Below are positions 10,952-22,770 of a stretch of 64,000 bases of DNA, one piece after another (positions within the stretch are counted from its first letter, which is position 1; each line of letters opens with the position of its first letter). This DNA comes from Gracilaria vermiculophylla (lineage: Eukaryota; Rhodophyta; Florideophyceae; Gracilariales; Gracilariaceae). The translations under genes and the position numbers were made by a program. The DNA lies in assembly GCA_019155205.2 (NCBI GenBank), contig JAHNZQ020000049.1, forward strand, positions 2,182,307 through 2,246,306. Reading direction: 5' to 3'. Below the pieces are notes generated by a model that worked only from the letters and a program-made list of their open reading frames with translations, searched no databases and was not told where the DNA came from.

Positions 10952-13900
10952 CCCGTCTTAAAGCCACACCACCATATCACCTTAAGATTGACTGTAATAA
11001 AAGAATCCACACCGGACCTCCGGTTTACCTCTTTCGGAATACGTCCGCCTCCCACTGAACATGGCCTGCCCGAAACTAGCGCGTCCGAATATATTACCCG
11101 GCCGCGCCGAGGTAGCCCGATGTGTAGCAGAAAAATCTCAGAGAACAGTACGGAAACTGCATCAGTCACGGGACTTGCCGGATCTCTGGTTTCTTCATTA
11201 ATCTTCCTCCTGCACCCTTTGCTACGGCTTGGCCCCAGAGTTACGCCCGGCTCGTGTGTCTTGCCCGAAGAAGGCTCTGCTCCTGAGCCAACTGGAAAGA
11301 GAGAGCTTCAAACATCCCCCATAGTTATTTCCCCTTTTGGGGTATTTTACTACTCTATGAGGCTCCAAAGATCCGTAATCGCTGTATCTGCTCCGACAAA
11401 TCTGCTGCCGTAAGCCTGTCGGACACTTTGTGCCTGCAGCTATTTTGGTGCTGCTGTATATCTTTTGCATACCATTTGGTCTCTCCTTTTGGATGTATCC
11501 ACTTCTGCGCTATGTACTCCAGTCGCTCCCTGTTAACCACCAGCCGTCTCCGCGTGCACCGTAAGATGTCCTAGAGAAGGAGGAAAAACTATTTACTGAA
11601 TCATCAAAAAGAGTCAAAGTTCATAAAGCTAATAAGTTTTTCAAACGATTTTAAAACTGAGATTCATTTCAGAACTCGTTGTCGTGGTCTTCCATTATTA
11701 TTATTACGGGTTTCATACTTTGCCAAAAATGTGATATATTTTTGAAACAGACTACACTTAAGAACTTGGTTGATATTCGATTTGACATATTGATATATGG
11801 ACAGTGCATGTTGAATAAAATATTTAAGAAAAATCACCGTTTGGGCTATGCTGAGATCCTTTTTTTTTATGGTGCCCATGCGTGGCAGTTCTTATCAGCC
11901 AGAACAAAAATCGGATTTTCATGGTAATGTGGCCAGCCTCATGCGTTATATGGCAACATGGGTTTTTTTTTCAGACGAGGTACGTGGCTCAAGCCCGGAC
12001 AACATAGGGGGAAGTTTACGCATATTTGGTGGGATGGGTGTGGGAAGTGATACTTGTAATAGAACAAGTACCGGAGTTCTAGGCAAGTTTGTGGCTACAC
12101 CACGAGCTGTTTTATAGATTCTGAAAATAGCATGTGACTAGCAAAGAGTAGGTTGTGCATAGAATGTAAAGGAAAGCTGGTCGGACTTCTGCCCAGTACA
12201 ATTGTAGCGATTTAGATAGGCTCAGTGAAATGCATATACTGTCGGGTGAATTGCAACTATGAAAAAAGCAAAGTCAGTATGCGGCGCTATGAAATTTATA
12301 GTTGTGTCAGATATTCGTCTGCTGGATAAGCAGCTTATGATGATCATAAATAGCAGGAGGTAAAAACATGTCAATTAAACGAAGACGCCAAATATTTTGA
12401 CGTCATTCGACACACGATATTGCTCATGTCGAACCATACCTGGTACGCTACTGAAACTTATCAAACATAGGGCATGCTATTTCAAGTGTTTAATGTCATG
12501 TGCACTTTTAGTAATCGGTTTAAAGCTTGAAAGATCTCGAGCTCGAGTGCATCAGCAATATCAGATGTACAGAAAAGCGATGATACTTCACATTAGCATG
12601 GCATTTTCGAGAGTGTTTGAACCATAGAAAAACTATATCATGATCACAATGCCCTGAGGCTGATCGGGCAAACCGGTGTCCAGCAGAATCAATCCGCGGT
12701 TAGGTATGTTCCTCAACAGTCTAAGAGTGCAGCAAGACTTCTCAAATTTCGAATATACATGGTTTGTGTATGCCAGCAACGGTGGCATCGATGTGGTTCT
12801 TTTGTCAATATGGACTTTTTTTCAAACTTTCAAGTTTCGCTCCACTGTCAGCTACTTCAAAGTAGATCATCTAGGATCTGAGTACAGATTTAAAACATAA
12901 CGCTTCAAAAAAGTGAAAGCAAACGTCACCTCTTGAAATCTGTAATCAGTAGAGGATGACCTAACTTACTTTGAATGTGCCCTTAAATGAAACCTTGTTT
13001 CATGAGAGGAGGAGGAGGAGCCACCGGAAAAGCCATAGATGGCAGCATTCCGCGCATAACAAGCTGCATTCGTGGAGCACTGATTTTGCAAGCTCGGCAC
13101 AGATGGGGCTTGTCCAACATGTCCGCACTCTTCGTAAGGTATCTACGGAAGCGCGCCATTTGAAGGGTTTCGTTTTTGTCGAGGGTAGAAGGGTATTTTA
13201 TGAGCGATGGGTTTTCTCTCATGTAGGACCTGAAGGTGGGGGGCACAAATGATGAAACATCACAGTGAGAGAAAAGGGGGCGTCGAAACCAACAACACAA
13301 GCGCAGCAACAATAAAAATCGTAATAAGATTCAAAACATAGACTGTTGAAGAGATGCGCGAGTAAAATGCAAGAAACGGCTGAGTGGCGGGAAGGGCAGA
13401 CTAGCTCATTTTGAGAGACATTCGACGAGTTCAACAGACATATCCGACGACCAATGTTTTCAACTATCTGTTGTGAGAGGTAGCCGTGTGTTTAGCGTCA
13501 AGTGCTCAATAATCTTGTGTCGTTTAAGGAGGCAATGCACGGATCGGAACGTTGACAAGGGATCTACTGGCGACTACCTTGTCTATCACACCGTGCACTT
13601 CTCTATGAGGTTAGACTTGGGCGGCGCCACCTTCTGTTTCATGATTTGGCTCCGGACTTGGTTTCCAGGGGAATTTATGAGAACAGCGCAAGGAACTGTG
13701 GCTGCGTCCCCTTCTTGTGGTCTGTTTGAAGCTAAAAATTTAAGAATATGAATACGCGGAATCGTGTCCTGTGCTGCGAAAGCGGCAGTGGTGAGAGCGG
13801 TAACGATGCGCGGGCTTGCGACTGTGCTGCGTTGTGCACTTCACAGGAAATGGTGTGGGGAGGGTAGAAGGTCTGATTGAGAGCCTTCTAGAACAATGGC

Positions 13901-14686
13901 AGACGTAGATAGTGTACGCTAGTTGTGTGGAGCCTCTCGCTTCTCGGTGGAACGGGCCTTTCCATCAGGGCGGAATGAGAGTGGTGGCGCAATGGTGCTC
14001 CGAGGCAAGCAGCTGGCGCAGACAGCGCTCGTGGGTGGACGCCATACGCCCCATGGTATGTGAGTATGGCGCCGCTACGCTGCTCGCTGGTACCGCAAGC
14101 GCAAAACGAACGTACAGCTGCGCACCGCGAGGCGGAGAGCACAAAGCCGCGACATCGGCGTGGGGCCAATCGAATGACACGCAGTCCATGTGGTGGATAC
14201 ACACTCGTCAGCAGTGTGCACACATGCGCGCAAATGTGCGCCTGCCGCGCACCGAGAGGCGGTTCGCAAATGGGACGTTGGCCGGTGCCCACTGGCGTCC
14301 CTTAGAGCCCTGTAAAGGGTAACGTTCGAAGGTGGCAGTTGTGTAGCGCGAGAGGCTAGTCAAAGTGATAGCGGCGGCTGCGCGCGCGCTGACCGTTGAG
14401 TGAAAGTGGTAGCGGCGGCGGTTTGATTTGCGACGCGGCATCGACGCAGCATCGGCGCGGCAGCGAAGCGTGTTCCCGCTGCGCTTGTAAGCGCGCAATT
14501 CAGGCGGTGACGTGCTGTAAACAGCGGTACAATTCAGCGAGCAGCGATGCGCGCGGCGGCGCGGCGGTGGGTCTTAACCGTCGCGGCGATCGCAGCGGTC
14601 GCGGCGTGGTGAGAACGAAAGACATCGTCTGTGAGAGCGCCACCATCATTACCGAGACCACCACCGTCGTTACCGAGACCACCACC
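10952..14686. other. long stretch without a supportable gene
   Basis: Open frames exist on both strands (for example minus-strand frames at about 11.2-11.5 kb and 12.98-13.3 kb, and overlapping GC-rich frames at 13.9-14.3 kb), but none has a domain, signal peptide or consistent start I trust. Composition changes from AT-rich near 11.6-12.9 kb to strongly GC-rich after about 13.8 kb. A 21-bp imperfect direct repeat (CACCNTCNTTACCGAGACCAC) occurs twice just before the ATG at 14687. Confidence 0.4.
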
Positions 14687-15097
14687 ATGCTTCTTTCCTG
14701 CCGCCCTACCGTGCTGCTCGCCTGCGCGCTGGCGCTGGCGCTGTCGCTATCGCTCCCGGCGCCGGCGGTGGGTGCGCTGCCTGCCCCGCGCCTCTGGCAG
14801 CAGCGTGCGCTGAACCAGGCGCGCGCAAAGGAGCGTGCGCTGCAGGCCGAGCTGGCCCGGTCTACGAAGCTGGCGGGCTGCATCAGTAAGCGCGAGGCGC
14901 TGGTGCGACGCCTGAGCACGCTCGCGACCGCGGCCGCGCGCGTGCAGCTGCTCGCGGCGCGCCGGCTGTGCGGCGGCGTGCGCGCGCGCGCGCCCATCGA
15001 GGCCGACCTGCGGCGCGTGCGCGAGCGCATCCGCCAGCTGCAGCGCGCACTGGCGCCGCGGCCTAGCGTCGCGCCGCGTCCCGTGCACCCGTGGTGA
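14687..15097 (+). CDS. small secreted coiled-coil-like protein, unknown
   Basis: This 136-aa frame starts at the ATG in ACCACCATGC, a good eukaryotic context; the frame upstream of it lacks an ATG-initiated extension. Residues 1-29 are a strong signal peptide: MLLSC, then an Ala/Leu/Ser-rich core ending PAVGA. The mature part is rich in Arg, Ala and Leu with heptad-like spacing, has few cysteines and ends in a Pro-rich tail. I do not recognise a family. It lies 235 bp upstream of the DXS start in the same direction, and a G-box lies between. In sequence this GC-rich, long frames arise easily, so the gene could be spurious; the signal peptide and start context are the main support. Confidence 0.4.
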   Translation: MLLSCRPTVLLACALALALSLSLPAPAVGALPAPRLWQQRALNQARAKERALQAELARSTKLAGCISKREALVRRLSTLATAAARVQLLAARRLCGGVRARAPIEADLRRVRERIRQLQRALAPRPSVAPRPVHPW

Positions 15098-15149
15098 CCG
15101 ACGCTCGCCGCTCCGCTCCCCACCGCTGCAATCCGCTAGAGCCACTCAT

Positions 15150-15155
15150 CACGTG
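15150..15155 (+). promoter_or_regulatory. G-box CACGTG upstream of DXS
   Basis: A CACGTG palindrome in TCACGTGGC lies 178 bp before the chosen DXS ATG. In plants such boxes bind bZIP/bHLH factors and are common in light-regulated plastid genes. Relevance here is inferred. Confidence 0.3.
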
Positions 15156-15332
15156 GCAAATTGTAATCGTTGTAAACACGGCCACGTTGCCACGTCCCCG
15201 TTGCACTTCGCCCCCTCGCAGATGCCCATCGTGTGGCACAAGCGAAGCGCCGCTCCCCACTTTATCCTACCCCCACCGTCAGCGCTGCGCGTCATTTCTC
15301 CCGCCGTCCATCCGCCCCCCGCGAATCACAAA

Positions 15333-17531
15333 ATGCGCCCCCTCGCTGCCGCTTTCACCGTGCCGGTCGTGCCGCTGCCGCGCCACTCCTCCTTCGCCCC
15401 CGCGTCTCGCCCGCCTCGCCCTCCCCGCCACCGACATGTACCCCTCCGTGCCGCGCTCGACCCTTCCTCCTCCCCCTCGCAGCCCGCCTTCCGCGGCCCG
15501 CGCTCCACCCCGCTCCTCGACTCCATAGCCTCTCCCCAAGACTTGCGCCGCCTCCGCGCCACCGATCTCTCCGCACTCGCCCAAGAGCTGCGATGGGACG
15601 TGCTCCGCACCGTCGCCGCCACCGGCGGCCACCTCGGCGCCTCGCTCGGCGTCATCGAACTCACCATCGCCCTCCACTACGTCTTCAACACCCCCCACGA
15701 CCGCCTCATTTGGGATGTCTCCCACCAGGCCTACCCGCACAAGATCCTCACTGGCCGCCGCAACCGCATGCACACGTTGCGCAAGAACGGCGGCCTGTCC
15801 GGTTTCACAAAGCGCGCCGAGAGCGAGTACGACCCGTTCGGCGCCGGCCACTCCTCTACCAGCATTAGCGCCGGCTTGGGCATGCAGGTCGCACGCGACG
15901 TCGCTGGCGTCCCGGGCCTGTCCATCGCCGTCATCGGCGACGGCGCCATCACCGGCGGCCAGGCTTACGAGGCCATGAACAATGCGGGCTACCTTAAGAA
16001 TCGCTTCATCGTCATCCTCAACGACAACGCGCAGGTGTCGCTGCCCACCGGAACCAAGTCCGTCGCCGGCGTCCGCCCCTCAGGCGCCCTCAGCGACTAC
16101 AGCAGCCGCGTCCTGTCGTCGCGCCCGTTTCAGGACCTGCGCGGCGCCGCGAAGAACCTGTCGCGCCTCTTTCCGGAAGGCTTCCAGGACGTTGCCGCCC
16201 AGGTCGACGAGATTGGCAGGGGCTTCCTGTCGCAGGGCGGCACCCTGTTCGAGCAGCTGGGCTTCTACTATGTGGGGCCCATTGACGGCCACAAACTCCC
16301 TGTGCTCGTCAACGTGCTGCAAAACGTCCGCGACATGCCCGGCAACAAGCCCGTTTTGATTCACGTCAAGACCCGCAAGGGCAAAGGCTACCCGCCGGCG
16401 GAGGCCGCCCTGGACAAGTACCACGGCGTCGCCCGCTTTGACGTCGCTACGGGGAAGCAGCACAAGTCCGTCTCCAAGACCCCTTCGTACACCTCCGTCT
16501 TTGCCAACGCACTCGTTGCGCATGCGCACAAGGATCGCAAGATTCTCGCCATCACCGCGGCCATGCCCGGCGGCACGGGCTTGAACGTTTTCGGAGAAGT
16601 TCATCCCACGCGCTGCCACGACGTCGGCATTGCCGAGCAGCACGCCGTCACCATGGCCGCTGGCATGGCCTGCGAGGGCTTTAAGCCGTTTTGCTGCATC
16701 TACTCCACCTTCTTGCAACGGGGCTATGACCAACTTGTGCATGACGTCGCCCTGCAAAAGCTGCCGGTGCGATTCATTCTCGATCGCGCCGGCCTTGTGG
16801 GGAACGACGGTCCCACGCACCACGGATCGTTTGACCTGGCCTACATTGGCTGCATTCCGCACATGACCATCATGGCGCCCTCCGACGAAATCGAGCTGCA
16901 GAACATGGTCGCCACCGCTCTCAACATAGACGATGGACCGTCTGTCGTGAGATACCCGCGTGGAGTGGGTGTCGGCTTGGACGTGATCAACTCCAAGTTT
17001 GGTGGCAACTATCCGGAGATGCCTGTAAAGGGGCGTCCCGTGCCGATTGGGCGCGGCCGTATCATCCGTCGTATCGGCTCCATGAGCGGAAGGAAAGGAT
17101 CTGTGGCCATCCTCAGTCTGGGAACGCGTCTGATGGAGGCCGTCAAAGCATCGGAAATGTTGCAGCAACTGGACATTGCCGTCACGGTTGCCGATGCGCG
17201 CTTTATGAAACCGCTGGACCGCGATTTAATTCGCGAATTGGCGTCCACACACGAGATTATGATCACAGTGGAGGAGGGTTCCATTGGTGGCTTTGGTGAT
17301 CATGTGTTGCACTTCTTATCCCTCGAGGGTCTGTTGGATGACGGCGCTGTCAGGTTTAGACCTATGGTTCTGCCGGACCGATTCATTGACCACGGCAGTC
17401 AATCGGAGCAGTACGAAGAGGCTGGTCTGAGCGCCAAGCACATTCACGCCACCGCGATGCGCTTGTTGGGTCGCTCGGCGGAGCTCATGCCCGTCTCGTC
17501 ATCCATGGATCAGAGCAGCGCGGGCAACTGA
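15333..17531 (+). CDS. DXS: 1-deoxy-D-xylulose-5-phosphate synthase, plastid
   Basis: The enzyme condenses pyruvate and glyceraldehyde 3-phosphate with thiamine diphosphate, the first step of the plastid MEP isoprenoid pathway. The protein is 732 aa, normal for plastid DXS. Residues 1 to about 45 are Pro/Arg/Ser-rich with no acids, a transit peptide. Visible motifs: GGHLGASLG (His100), [15 protein letters not shown], the ThDP motif GDG at 202-204 with NDN at 230-232, [17 protein letters not shown], the catalytic Glu435 in [10 protein letters not shown], and [15 protein letters not shown]. In the last motif Asn and His replace the commoner Ala and Cys. I chose the ATG at 15333 (AAAATGC context). 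The frame is open upstream, with an earlier ATG at 15222 and a GTG at 15153. No intron. GC is very high at the 5' end and falls towards the 3' end. Confidence 0.96.
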   Translation: MRPLAAAFTVPVVPLPRHSSFAPASRPPRPPRHRHVPLRAALDPSSSPSQPAFRGPRSTPLLDSIASPQDLRRLRATDLSALAQELRWDVLRTVAATGGHLGASLGVIELTIALHYVFNTPHDRLIWDVSHQAYPHKILTGRRNRMHTLRKNGGLSGFTKRAESEYDPFGAGHSSTSISAGLGMQVARDVAGVPGLSIAVIGDGAITGGQAYEAMNNAGYLKNRFIVILNDNAQVSLPTGTKSVAGVRPSGALSDYSSRVLSSRPFQDLRGAAKNLSRLFPEGFQDVAAQVDEIGRGFLSQGGTLFEQLGFYYVGPIDGHKLPVLVNVLQNVRDMPGNKPVLIHVKTRKGKGYPPAEAALDKYHGVARFDVATGKQHKSVSKTPSYTSVFANALVAHAHKDRKILAITAAMPGGTGLNVFGEVHPTRCHDVGIAEQHAVTMAAGMACEGFKPFCCIYSTFLQRGYDQLVHDVALQKLPVRFILDRAGLVGNDGPTHHGSFDLAYIGCIPHMTIMAPSDEIELQNMVATALNIDDGPSVVRYPRGVGVGLDVINSKFGGNYPEMPVKGRPVPIGRGRIIRRIGSMSGRKGSVAILSLGTRLMEAVKASEMLQQLDIAVTVADARFMKPLDRDLIRELASTHEIMITVEEGSIGGFGDHVLHFLSLEGLLDDGAVRFRPMVLPDRFIDHGSQSEQYEEAGLSAKHIHATAMRLLGRSAELMPVSSSMDQSSAGN

Positions 17532-18361
17532 CAACTCGTCATGGTGCTCCACGTGAGTCTGCGATGGTGATACGCCTTTGCACCGACGTTTTCCTTCCCC
17601 TCCCACCTCATCCCCTTCTGCCCCCGCTTCATGTTTTTCTTGTTTTTTTTCTTTCTTTCTTCTCCGTCGTCTCCAGAAAGGTTCGGTGAGGGTTTAGTCG
17701 TTCATTGTGTTTTTGAAACAGGGCTCATGTGAATTAAGACTGCTGGGTAGCAGCACGCTTTGGCCACTACCTTAGCTGTTATAAACACGGGCTCATGTAC
17801 CCTTATTGTCCAAGACGTAAACAGATAGTATTTCAATTATGGAACACCAACCAGGCAGACCTGAGCGAGCCTTGCATTCTCTTTATTACCTCGTCGGAAA
17901 GCATGCCCTGCGTACTTTCCCCTCGCATACTTTTGCGTCCTCTCCGCCAGTGCGGTTTCCTGCACGTCGTCGTTATAGTCGCTTTTTCAGCCTGCGCTAT
18001 GCAAGCACAGCATTGCGGCTTTTAGGGAAGAAGGGACAGCGTTCGCACACGCGTCTTCGGATTGTTTGGAAGAGTCAAATTGGGTTTTTCTTAAATGGCT
18101 CAGATACTTGTGCTCTTGGTCGACGTGCCAGTTTGTCGCTTGAAACAACCCCCGGTGCGCAAGCGTGCGCTCGCCACACAAGCCGGGCCTCGCGCTACAA
18201 CCGTGCACACAATGACCGGCACGCCATGCAAAACTTAATCGCAACTAGACGGCCCCGCACGGAGCGGAGATCCATGGTGTGCGCGGCGCGACCAAAATCA
18301 ACGCAAAACAGCAGCACACCGCACGAGAAGACTCACCAGCGCATGTTGGGCGGGGGCGGAG
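17532..18361. other. intergenic between convergent genes
   Basis: This is the 3' flank of DXS and the 3' flank of the minus-strand PGRL1-like gene. It begins with a pyrimidine-rich tract at about 17575-17665 (runs of TTTC and T8). No domain is visible in the short frames. Confidence 0.5.
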
Positions 18362-18913
18362 TCAGTCAGGCGCCTCGTACTTGTTATTGGAAGGCTGTGA
18401 GACCAGATATATCTTGGACCATCGCCTGTTGAACCCGATGGTGCATCCGCACATGCCGCACGTTCTCTCGTCACGGTTTCTGGCGGCGCCCGTGAACAAG
18501 CAAGAAATGGGCGCCTCGCATATGGGACACTCGCCACGAAGCAGGCTGGGCTGCCCCAAGTCCAAGTAGTCCAACATGACAGGCGTCACCTGATTCGAAA
18601 ACCACACCGTCATCATGACCACCAGATACGACAGGATTCCGAGGCGGAAACGGCCGGCCGCCGTGACGGTGATGCTCATCTCACCGTCAAGCAACGCAAA
18701 CAAAATGGTGAAGACCGAAGCCGTGACCAGCGACATGAGCACTGCTGGAAGGTACAGCAACATGATTTTGAACCTTTCCTCGCTAGCATCTGTGAAAATT
18801 AACCTGCGGAACACAAAGAACGGCAAGACGGGTGTGCATATTTGAGCGCGTGTGTGTGTGTGCGTGCGAGCGAGCGGGCACGCGAGAGAGCGAGCGAGCG
18901 TGCGAGCGTGCGA

Positions 18914-18944
<31 letters not shown>

Positions 18945-19691
18945 AGCGTGCGAGCGTGCGTGCGTGCGTGCGTGAGAGCATGCGCGTGTGTGTGTTAACG
19001 AGTGAACTGCGCGTGTCAGGCGAATAGTAGCGAATACAAACCATTTGAGTCTCTCGTTCATTTTGGCATCAGCATCGATACGGCGGGCATCGTTGCACTT
19101 GTCAGACGCGCCGTTTAGCAGACGAATGTCATCGTCGCCGTCGGCGGCCTCCTCCTGCTCCTCATCGCCGCGATCGCGTTGCTCGCGCGCGTGTCGAACG
19201 TCGGCCGACTTGACCGCGCGTTGAACAATGCCCGCTTCCAACAGCCGTGTCTTCAACGCCCTGAGCTCCTCCTCCGAGATTTCGAACTCCTCTCTCACGC
19301 GGCGGTCAAAGTCGCGCGAGCTGGTGGCCTGCACCCACACCTTCTCCATGCGGTCCAGGCGCAACTGGTTGGCGCCCAGATGCTCCAACTCGTCGCGCAG
19401 CGTTTGGAACTCGCTGTCCGTCAGCATGGGGTTGTCTTGGTAGTACGTGCGCAGCGTTTCCAAGAAGAGCTCTTCCAGCGCCTGCTGCCACATGTCCTCG
19501 GACTCGCCGTTGTCGCCGCTGGAGGTGGTGCACGCCGGCGGCGCGGCGCGGCGGCTTGGCGTGGCGCGCGCGCGCCGCGTGCACGAGGCGCGGCGCGAGA
19601 GACGGCATCCTTGCGACGTGAAAGAGGAGACGCGGCGCGCGACGCGGGGGGGGACTCGCCGTGGCGCAGGCAGGAAGACGCCGAAAGCCAT
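18362..19691 (-). CDS. PGRL1-like (PGR5-like 1) thylakoid protein, two exons
   Basis: Minus strand, join of 19691-19042 and 18803-18362, giving 363 aa. The frame joins exactly through a GT...AG intron (donor GTTTGTATTC, acceptor CCGCAG). PGRL1 proteins work with PGR5 in ferredoxin-dependent cyclic electron flow around photosystem I. Support: an Arg/Pro/Ser-rich transit peptide beginning MAFGVFLP in a GCCATGG context; the block YYQDNPMLTDSEFQTL, which matches the family's SGNPILNDEEYDKLK region; ERFKIMLLYLP leading into two membrane segments; and a C-terminal zinc-ribbon-like CPIC...CGMCGC, matching the family's CPNC...CTNCGT. Acid-rich linker at about residues 170-200. Converges on DXS. Identification is from remembered family features. 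Confidence 0.8.
18804..19041 (-). other. spliceosomal intron of the PGRL1-like gene
   Basis: The 238-bp intron is phase 2, with GTTTGT donor and TTCCGCAG acceptor on the minus strand. Without removing it the reading frame is full of low-complexity His/Arg/Ala. It is the only intron I can define in the window. Confidence 0.75.
18846..18996. repeat. GTGC/GAGC microsatellite inside intron
   Basis: About 150 bp of TGTG, TGCG and AGCG tetranucleotides (CGAGCGTGCGTG-type) fill most of the intron. Confidence 0.9.
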
Positions 19692-20250
19692 GGCACACGG
19701 GGCGCGTTGCGGCGGAGTGGCGCGAACGGCGGGAGACGAGGGGGCGGCGGGCCGGTGCGCGACGGGGGCTGCGGTCACCAGAGCGCTTTCATCAAAGGCG
19801 CGGGTCGGCGGGGGGTGCAGCGATTACGGAGAAGCAACGAAATGTCGGCGGTTGGCGTGGAAGCGCGCAGCCAGCACTCGGCGGCGGCAACGCTACGCCA
19901 GTTCACGACAGTCGGGGGGGTTGGCTTCGCGGCTCGGGCGGTGGAGGCGGTTAGCGCAGAGAGATTTGGCGTTTATTGGTGCCGCACGCAAATTGGATGG
20001 CGCACACGCGCCCGTTTACCCATCCATCCATTGCACGCGCGATGCAGCCCGCGGGACGCGTCCGGCACCAGTGCGTTTTTTTCCGCCGGTTGGGGGGTTG
20101 GTGCGCTCGAAACACCGTCGCTCATCGCTCACGATGCGGCAAGCTACTTTGCCGGTCGGTCGCGCGGGGCATCAGCACGATTCTTCACCGCCACCGCCCC
20201 CACGCCCCTCCTCTCGACTGTGACTAAGCAAAAGCGTCCGACACGGAGGC
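19692..20250. other. GC-rich intergenic, upstream of PGRL1-like gene
   Basis: It probably holds the 5' UTR and promoter of the minus-strand PGRL1-like gene and the 3' flank of the gene at 20251. No TATA box is evident. Long plus-strand frames here are antisense shadows of the GC-rich gene. Confidence 0.4.
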
Positions 20251-20778
20251 TCAGTTGGAGAACGAAATCTGCAACGTGGAGACTCCGGAAACCATGTCAT
20301 AATCCAGCTTGCTGCTTGCCGCATCAAAGACCTTGTCAAAGTGTCGCGTTCCCGCCAGCGCCCCAAAAGCATCCTCGAAAACGGACAGCGGCACGGGGCC
20401 GATGCAAGTCAACGTCGATATGATCAGGATCACCCCACACGCGCTTGTTTCCACTTTGACCCCAGCGCATACAATGCCGTTGTCATAGAAGGACCGCACA
20501 CAGATGTTCTGCAGCAAGATTGCTTTATCCATCGCAGTCATGTCCGAACTGAATCCTATGTTTTCCTCAACACTCTCCGGTGCAGAGACGTTGAAATACT
20601 CTTCATCTATACTCGGCGTCTCGCTGGGTAGGAGCTCTTCCGGCCCTTCGAGCATCTCTTGAGTGAAAGCCATTTGCCATGATTCAGGTTGGATGTCATA
20701 CACTTTTGAGCGAGTGACATGAACCCATACAGAGAGGTACAAAAATATCAGCGTTGGAATACGATTAATTCTCCTCAT
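20251..20778 (-). CDS. secreted protein of unknown family
   Basis: The 175-aa frame starts at an ATG and has an N-terminal signal peptide: basic MRRINR, then a hydrophobic core IPTLIFLYLSVWVHV. The mature part is acidic in its first half (EGPEELLPSETPSIDEEYF) and has four cysteines in the second half (NICVRS, IVCAGV, SACGVI, LTCIG) with short hydrophobic stretches, suggesting a folded, disulfide-bonded domain. I do not recognise the family. A TATATA box lies 73-82 bp upstream of the ATG, which supports a real gene. The 3' end faces the 5' end of the PGRL1-like gene, both on the minus strand. Confidence 0.65.
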   Translation of the reverse strand: MRRINRIPTLIFLYLSVWVHVTRSKVYDIQPESWQMAFTQEMLEGPEELLPSETPSIDEEYFNVSAPESVEENIGFSSDMTAMDKAILLQNICVRSFYDNGIVCAGVKVETSACGVILIISTLTCIGPVPLSVFEDAFGALAGTRHFDKVFDAASSKLDYDMVSGVSTLQISFSN

Positions 20779-20850
20779 CTCTGATATTCTTCGTGACGAG
20801 CTAAAGCCTCTAACTATCTCCCTCCTCAGACTGGACGCGGTTACCTCTCA

Positions 20851-20860
20851 GTATATATAC
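20851..20860 (-). promoter_or_regulatory. TATA box for the secreted protein gene
   Basis: GTATATATAC on the minus strand, 73-82 bp before the ATG at 20778. Confidence 0.55.
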
Positions 20861-22770
20861 CCATTGTAGTGAACTAGATGCTACTTCAAGCGCGTTGCGT
20901 GCAACGAAAGTGGCTTGTCAGACTGATTGTTCCTTCAGGTGCTTCTGGGCTGCTTCCGATAAAGTTGAAACACACCCAATGTATCAATATTAACGATACC
21001 TAGTTGATACTCCACCAACCGTACTTCAAATGAGCACAGTACCCAGCAAAAACTCACAGCGAGTAGAAGTGTGGCACTCTACGAAAAGAGAAAGAACCAT
21101 CTTCCTCCGTGCCAGTACACATGAGCCCCACCCTGGAAATCTATTAGGATAGACCAACGACATTGTGCGCATCATATTGGAAGGGTGCCAAAAGATTCTG
21201 CCTTTTTGGCGAGCAGAGGGATTTAGGTTTTCTGATTGAAGCTTCTTTTTTATGAAAGTAAGCCGCTCATGATCGATATATCAATGACAAAACACAGTTT
21301 TGAATCAGATTGTATTAACATCGAAACCAAACACGAAGGCGGTAAGGCGCTTACGTATTCACTCGGCTTCATGCTACGAAGCAGAAAAAGGTTCTATCAA
21401 TAGCGCGCATATAGTCGATAAACTTGAGACTCAGAAAAGGTTCATCCTGCCCCTGTACTATCGATATCAACACCCGACCGCATAGGTTCACAAATCACAT
21501 AATCGAGGGTTCAGACGGGTGAGCGGAGATGTTCCCGTAACATGGTCAGTTCTTTCCACACCTCATTCAACTCCTTGAATCTTCTTCCCCGCAAAAAGGC
21601 CTCATTTTCATGTGGTTCCCATTTCAAGGTGACGACAAGCTGTGAACATGGAGAGAACTCATAAAGCTTTTTAAGGTAATCACAGTTTTCTTTAGTGATG
21701 CTGGTTTGTGTGATTTGCCGACGTTTTTTTTCTTTTCATCCAGAACCTTCTCGAATGGTTTCGATCAAACACCTGCTTATACCCTGTGCGTCAAGGATAA
21801 TCGATAATTAGCCGAATGAATTAAAAAAAAAGTTTTTTTGCACGGGCTTAGCGACACATGTGAAGCGTAGCTATCGACACCAGACCATCTTATTTGACGA
21901 AAGAAAAGAGTGTCCGTACAATTTGCATGTAAATTGGAGCTTGTTATGTGCTATCAAATGGTCCTGGAGCATTTGCGCTTGCAACATTGTTGCGAAAATT
22001 GACTTTGCGCTTAGTGCATGCAACAATCGTCAGTTGATCTTATGTTTTATATGAAACAATGGGCGAAATACAATAGCTCCGATTTGAGCGACATACTCTC
22101 AGATCTGGTTATCAGAAATGAGTCCTTTTGACAACTCCCAGTTAACGTATGGGTCCTCATACCTTTCTTTGGAACAAGTCAGACCAAGGGGATGTTCGGC
22201 TGATTTCTATATTGTGTACTTAATTTCAAAGAATTCTAATTATGAAAAACAATTGTGAACAGCATATTTTCTGGAGAATCAACAGCGCAGCTCACTTAAT
22301 ACTTTACAACTCAAATAAATGGTTCATTTAATCACATAAGTTTTTTTATTTTGAAATGCTCTATTTACCTTTGTATAGTTCTTTTTGTTTCATTCTTACA
22401 TACCTTAAAATTTTAAAAGCAACTGAATTTATTTTCATATATGTTACTCTCCACTTCAGTTTATCAATAATTTTAAAATATTTTCATTGGTTTTTTCAAT
22501 TCGATAGGCTGAATATCAAACTAATTGAATTATGTATTGATCTTTTCTGATCAACGAGATATGTCCAGACAGTGCTTGTGTATGGTCAACAAAGAAAACC
22601 GTTTTAGCGTGTAGAAATTAAGTTGAGCAAAACTTCGAAGTATCTTCTCTTCTGGTTGAAAACTGTTCTTTTTGATAAACGTTAAGAGTTTGATTTTACT
22701 CCGGAGGTTTGCTCTCATGTCTAATTACTTTCCGTAATAGTTATATAAATAATACATATATATATATATA
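20861..22770. other. AT-rich stretch without gene
   Basis: About 1.9 kb with only short, unconvincing frames. It ends in a TA microsatellite (about 22757-22771) that serves as the target site of the Tc1-like element. Confidence 0.55.

Noticed and set aside
13888..14322. Overlapping frames of 130-136 aa on both strands
   Set aside because: They overlap each other in GC-rich sequence and have no signal peptide, domain or start context to prefer one.
15153..15332. Longer N-terminus for DXS starting at 15153 or 15222
   Set aside because: 15153 is GTG, not ATG. The ATG at 15333 gives a normal-length protein with a good transit peptide. The ATG at 15222 remains possible but less likely.
16080..17168. 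362-aa minus-strand frame inside DXS
   Set aside because: It is fully antisense to a confident DXS gene in GC-rich DNA, where long shadow frames are expected; no domain seen.
19179..20423. 414-aa plus-strand frame antisense to the PGRL1-like gene
   Set aside because: Low-complexity Arg/Ala/Gly sequence mirroring exon 1 and its GC-rich promoter; no known domain.
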